DNA of 6,064 bases, from positions 1 to 6,064 of the forward strand of contig JAKAOC010000160.1 in NCBI GenBank assembly GCA_021823385.1, written 5' to 3'. Shown here piece after piece: positions 5,180 to 6,064 of the stretch. Every line of letters begins with the position of its first letter. Within the stretch, counting starts at the first letter, position 1. Source of the stretch: Actinomycetes bacterium. GTDB lineage: Bacteria; Actinomycetota; Acidimicrobiia; Acidimicrobiales; Acidimicrobiaceae. The notes beneath the pieces were generated by a model. That model ran no database searches, had not been told where the DNA came from, and was given only the letters and a program-made list of their open reading frames with translations. A program made the position numbers and the translations under genes.

Positions 5180-5782
5180 TCAAGCGCGCTTGGCCACCAC
5201 GTAGGTGTCGATGGCCACCTTGGCTCCGCCGGGCGTCTCCACGTTGCGGAAGACGTCGCGCGCTTCCACCACGTTGTCAGCCCCCAGGATCTCGGTCACG
5301 TCGGCGGGCGAGTAAAGGACATCTGGCATCTGCGGCCCTCCCACACCCTCGACGAGGTTGCGGGAGTGGTGGCCGATAACGAGAAGCTCGCCTCCGGTGA
5401 CCAGCGAAGCCAGCGCCGATGCGAAGAGATGCGCCATGACGGGACGTGGAAGGTGGATGTAACAGATGAGGGCTGCGTCGAAGGCGGGCTCCGCCACGCC
5501 CCATTCGGCGAGGTCCGCCCGCACCCAGTCCACCGTTACACCTCGGTCCTCGGACAAAGTGGCGCCACGGTCCAGGGCGACTTGCGAGAAGTCGACTCCG
5601 GTGACCTGCCACCCCTGCCTTGCCAGCCATATGGCGTTGCGCCCCTCGCCGCAGCCGAGGTCCACGACCCGCCCCGGCTCACGGTCTGAAAAGAAGTCTC
5701 TTACGAAGCGGTTGGGATCGGCGCTCCAGAGAAGCTCCGTCGAGCGGTAGCGGTCGTCCCACATGCTTGAGTCCATGCTCAT
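5180..5782 (-). CDS. Class I SAM-dependent methyltransferase
   Basis: A 200-residue Rossmann-fold methyltransferase of the Methyltransf_25/TehB-like group, using S-adenosylmethionine as methyl donor. WDDRYRSTELLWSADPNRFV (8-27) is the helical N-terminal cap typical of these small enzymes. Motif I is VVDLGCGEGRNAIWLA (39-54). Asp64 in VTGVDFS is the residue expected to hold the ribose hydroxyls, and RADLAEWG (88-95) is motif II. FDAALICYIHLPRP (101-114) is motif III, and GGELLVIGHH (130-139) precedes the substrate part. No substrate-specific feature is recognised; TehB-type tellurite and thiopurine-type roles are only loose guesses. ATG at 5782 has AGGA eight bases upstream; ATG at 5776 has AGGGG six bases upstream and would give MDSSMWDDRY, the start seen in many relatives. 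The frame open to 5971 is rejected because that extension looks non-coding and holds the promoter. It stands alone, far from the next gene downstream. Confidence 0.88.
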   Translation of the reverse strand: MSMDSSMWDDRYRSTELLWSADPNRFVRDFFSDREPGRVVDLGCGEGRNAIWLARQGWQVTGVDFSQVALDRGATLSEDRGVTVDWVRADLAEWGVAEPAFDAALICYIHLPRPVMAHLFASALASLVTGGELLVIGHHSRNLVEGVGGPQMPDVLYSPADVTEILGADNVVEARDVFRNVETPGGAKVAIDTYVVAKRA

Positions 5783-5804
5783 CCCCTTTTTCCTGCTGCT
5801 ACAG

Positions 5805-5834
5805 ATAATACGGGGCGTGCCCAGGGCGGTACAA
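5805..5834 (-). promoter_or_regulatory. Promoter of the methyltransferase gene
   Basis: On the minus strand TTGTAC (5834-5829) and TATTAT (5810-5805) are 18 bases apart. This would start transcription around 5798, about 15 bases before the ATG at 5782. The -10 box matches TATAAT in five of six positions; the -35 box is weaker. The inverted repeat at 5820-5845 overlaps the -35 box and spacer. Confidence 0.5.
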
Positions 5835-5845
5835 AGCGCCCTGGG
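5820..5845. repeat. Perfect 9-bp inverted repeat overlapping the methyltransferase promoter, candidate operator
   Basis: CCCAGGGCG (5820-5828) and CGCCCTGGG (5837-5845) are perfect reverse complements around the eight-base spacer GTACAAAG. The spacer contains the proposed -35 hexamer, so a dimeric regulator bound here would cover the promoter. A transcript starting near 5798 would not include it, so it is more likely a DNA operator than an RNA attenuator. It could alternatively be the terminator of an unseen gene, but no T-run follows on the plus or minus strand. Confidence 0.5.
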
Positions 5846-5979
5846 GAGGGCGCATTTCGGCCTGCCTTCCCAACTTGCCGGCCGGATGCATTTGTCGCGC
5901 CCGGGCGCCGATCGCGGCTTCGGCCGGGTCGCCACAAGCCGTGATGCGGCACCGCGCCGGTGGTGCGGCAATCATGAAG

Positions 5980-6020
5980 CGAATTGCAGCGTCAGAGCGC
6001 CATTTGCAGCTCTCAATTCG
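5980..6020. repeat. Interrupted inverted repeat near the right edge
   Basis: CGAATTG (5980-5986) pairs with CAATTCG (6014-6020), and just inside AGAGC (5994-5998) pairs with GCTCT (6009-6013), leaving a seven-base bulge on one side. It lies in AT-richer sequence and may belong to the control region of a gene beyond the window. From 5846 to 6064 I see no coding region. Confidence 0.3.
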
Positions 6021-6064
6021 ACAAATTATGAAGGCGAATCTTACAAATTCGTTCCCGCCGAATC

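Noticed and set aside
5783..5971. N-terminal extension of the methyltransferase to 263 residues
   Set aside because: The extension is arginine- and proline-rich, has no family match, and holds a promoter, an inverted repeat and a ribosome binding site just before the ATG at 5782/5776.

Overview
This is a GC-rich bacterial window, most likely from an actinobacterium or a related high-GC lineage. The case rests on GC-rich codon use, TTG and GTG starts beside strong Shine-Dalgarno sites, and an exonuclease and acyl-CoA synthetase that look actinobacterial. No rRNA, tRNA, CRISPR array, insertion sequence or phage gene was found. The organism call is an inference.

Layout. On the minus strand, 1-1619 holds a two-gene unit: a beta-lactamase-fold serine hydrolase (family VIII esterase type) followed by the first 115 residues of an AMP-forming acyl-CoA synthetase that runs off the left edge. 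A DEDDh 3'-5' exonuclease (1777-2493, plus strand) is transcribed divergently from it. A hairpin at 2526-2551 separates the exonuclease from the convergent sulfur cluster.

The centre (2553-4635, minus strand) is a compact three-gene sulfur operon in transcription order: a sulfide:quinone oxidoreductase-like flavoprotein, a DsrC/TusE-family sulfur carrier, and a DsrE2-family (DsrE/DsrF/DrsH-like) protein. The gaps are about 19 and 18 bases and each contains a strong ribosome binding site. The likely logic is that the flavoprotein oxidises sulfide or a persulfide and feeds electrons to the quinone pool, while the small proteins carry the sulfane sulfur on single cysteines. The DsrC homologue keeps only its penultimate cysteine, and no dsrAB, tusA or hdr genes are visible here. 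A CRP/FNR-like inverted repeat lies upstream of the operon.

The gap upstream of that operon is not empty. On the plus strand, 4841-5139 holds a decayed, internally deleted and frameshifted remnant of a P1-family (MEROPS S58, DmpA-type) aminopeptidase. At the right, a small class I SAM-dependent methyltransferase (5180-5782, minus strand) has a recognisable promoter. A perfect 9-bp inverted repeat covers its -35 region and looks like an operator. The last 220 or so bases are non-coding as far as can be seen, with an AT-richer end that may be the upstream region of a gene beyond the window.
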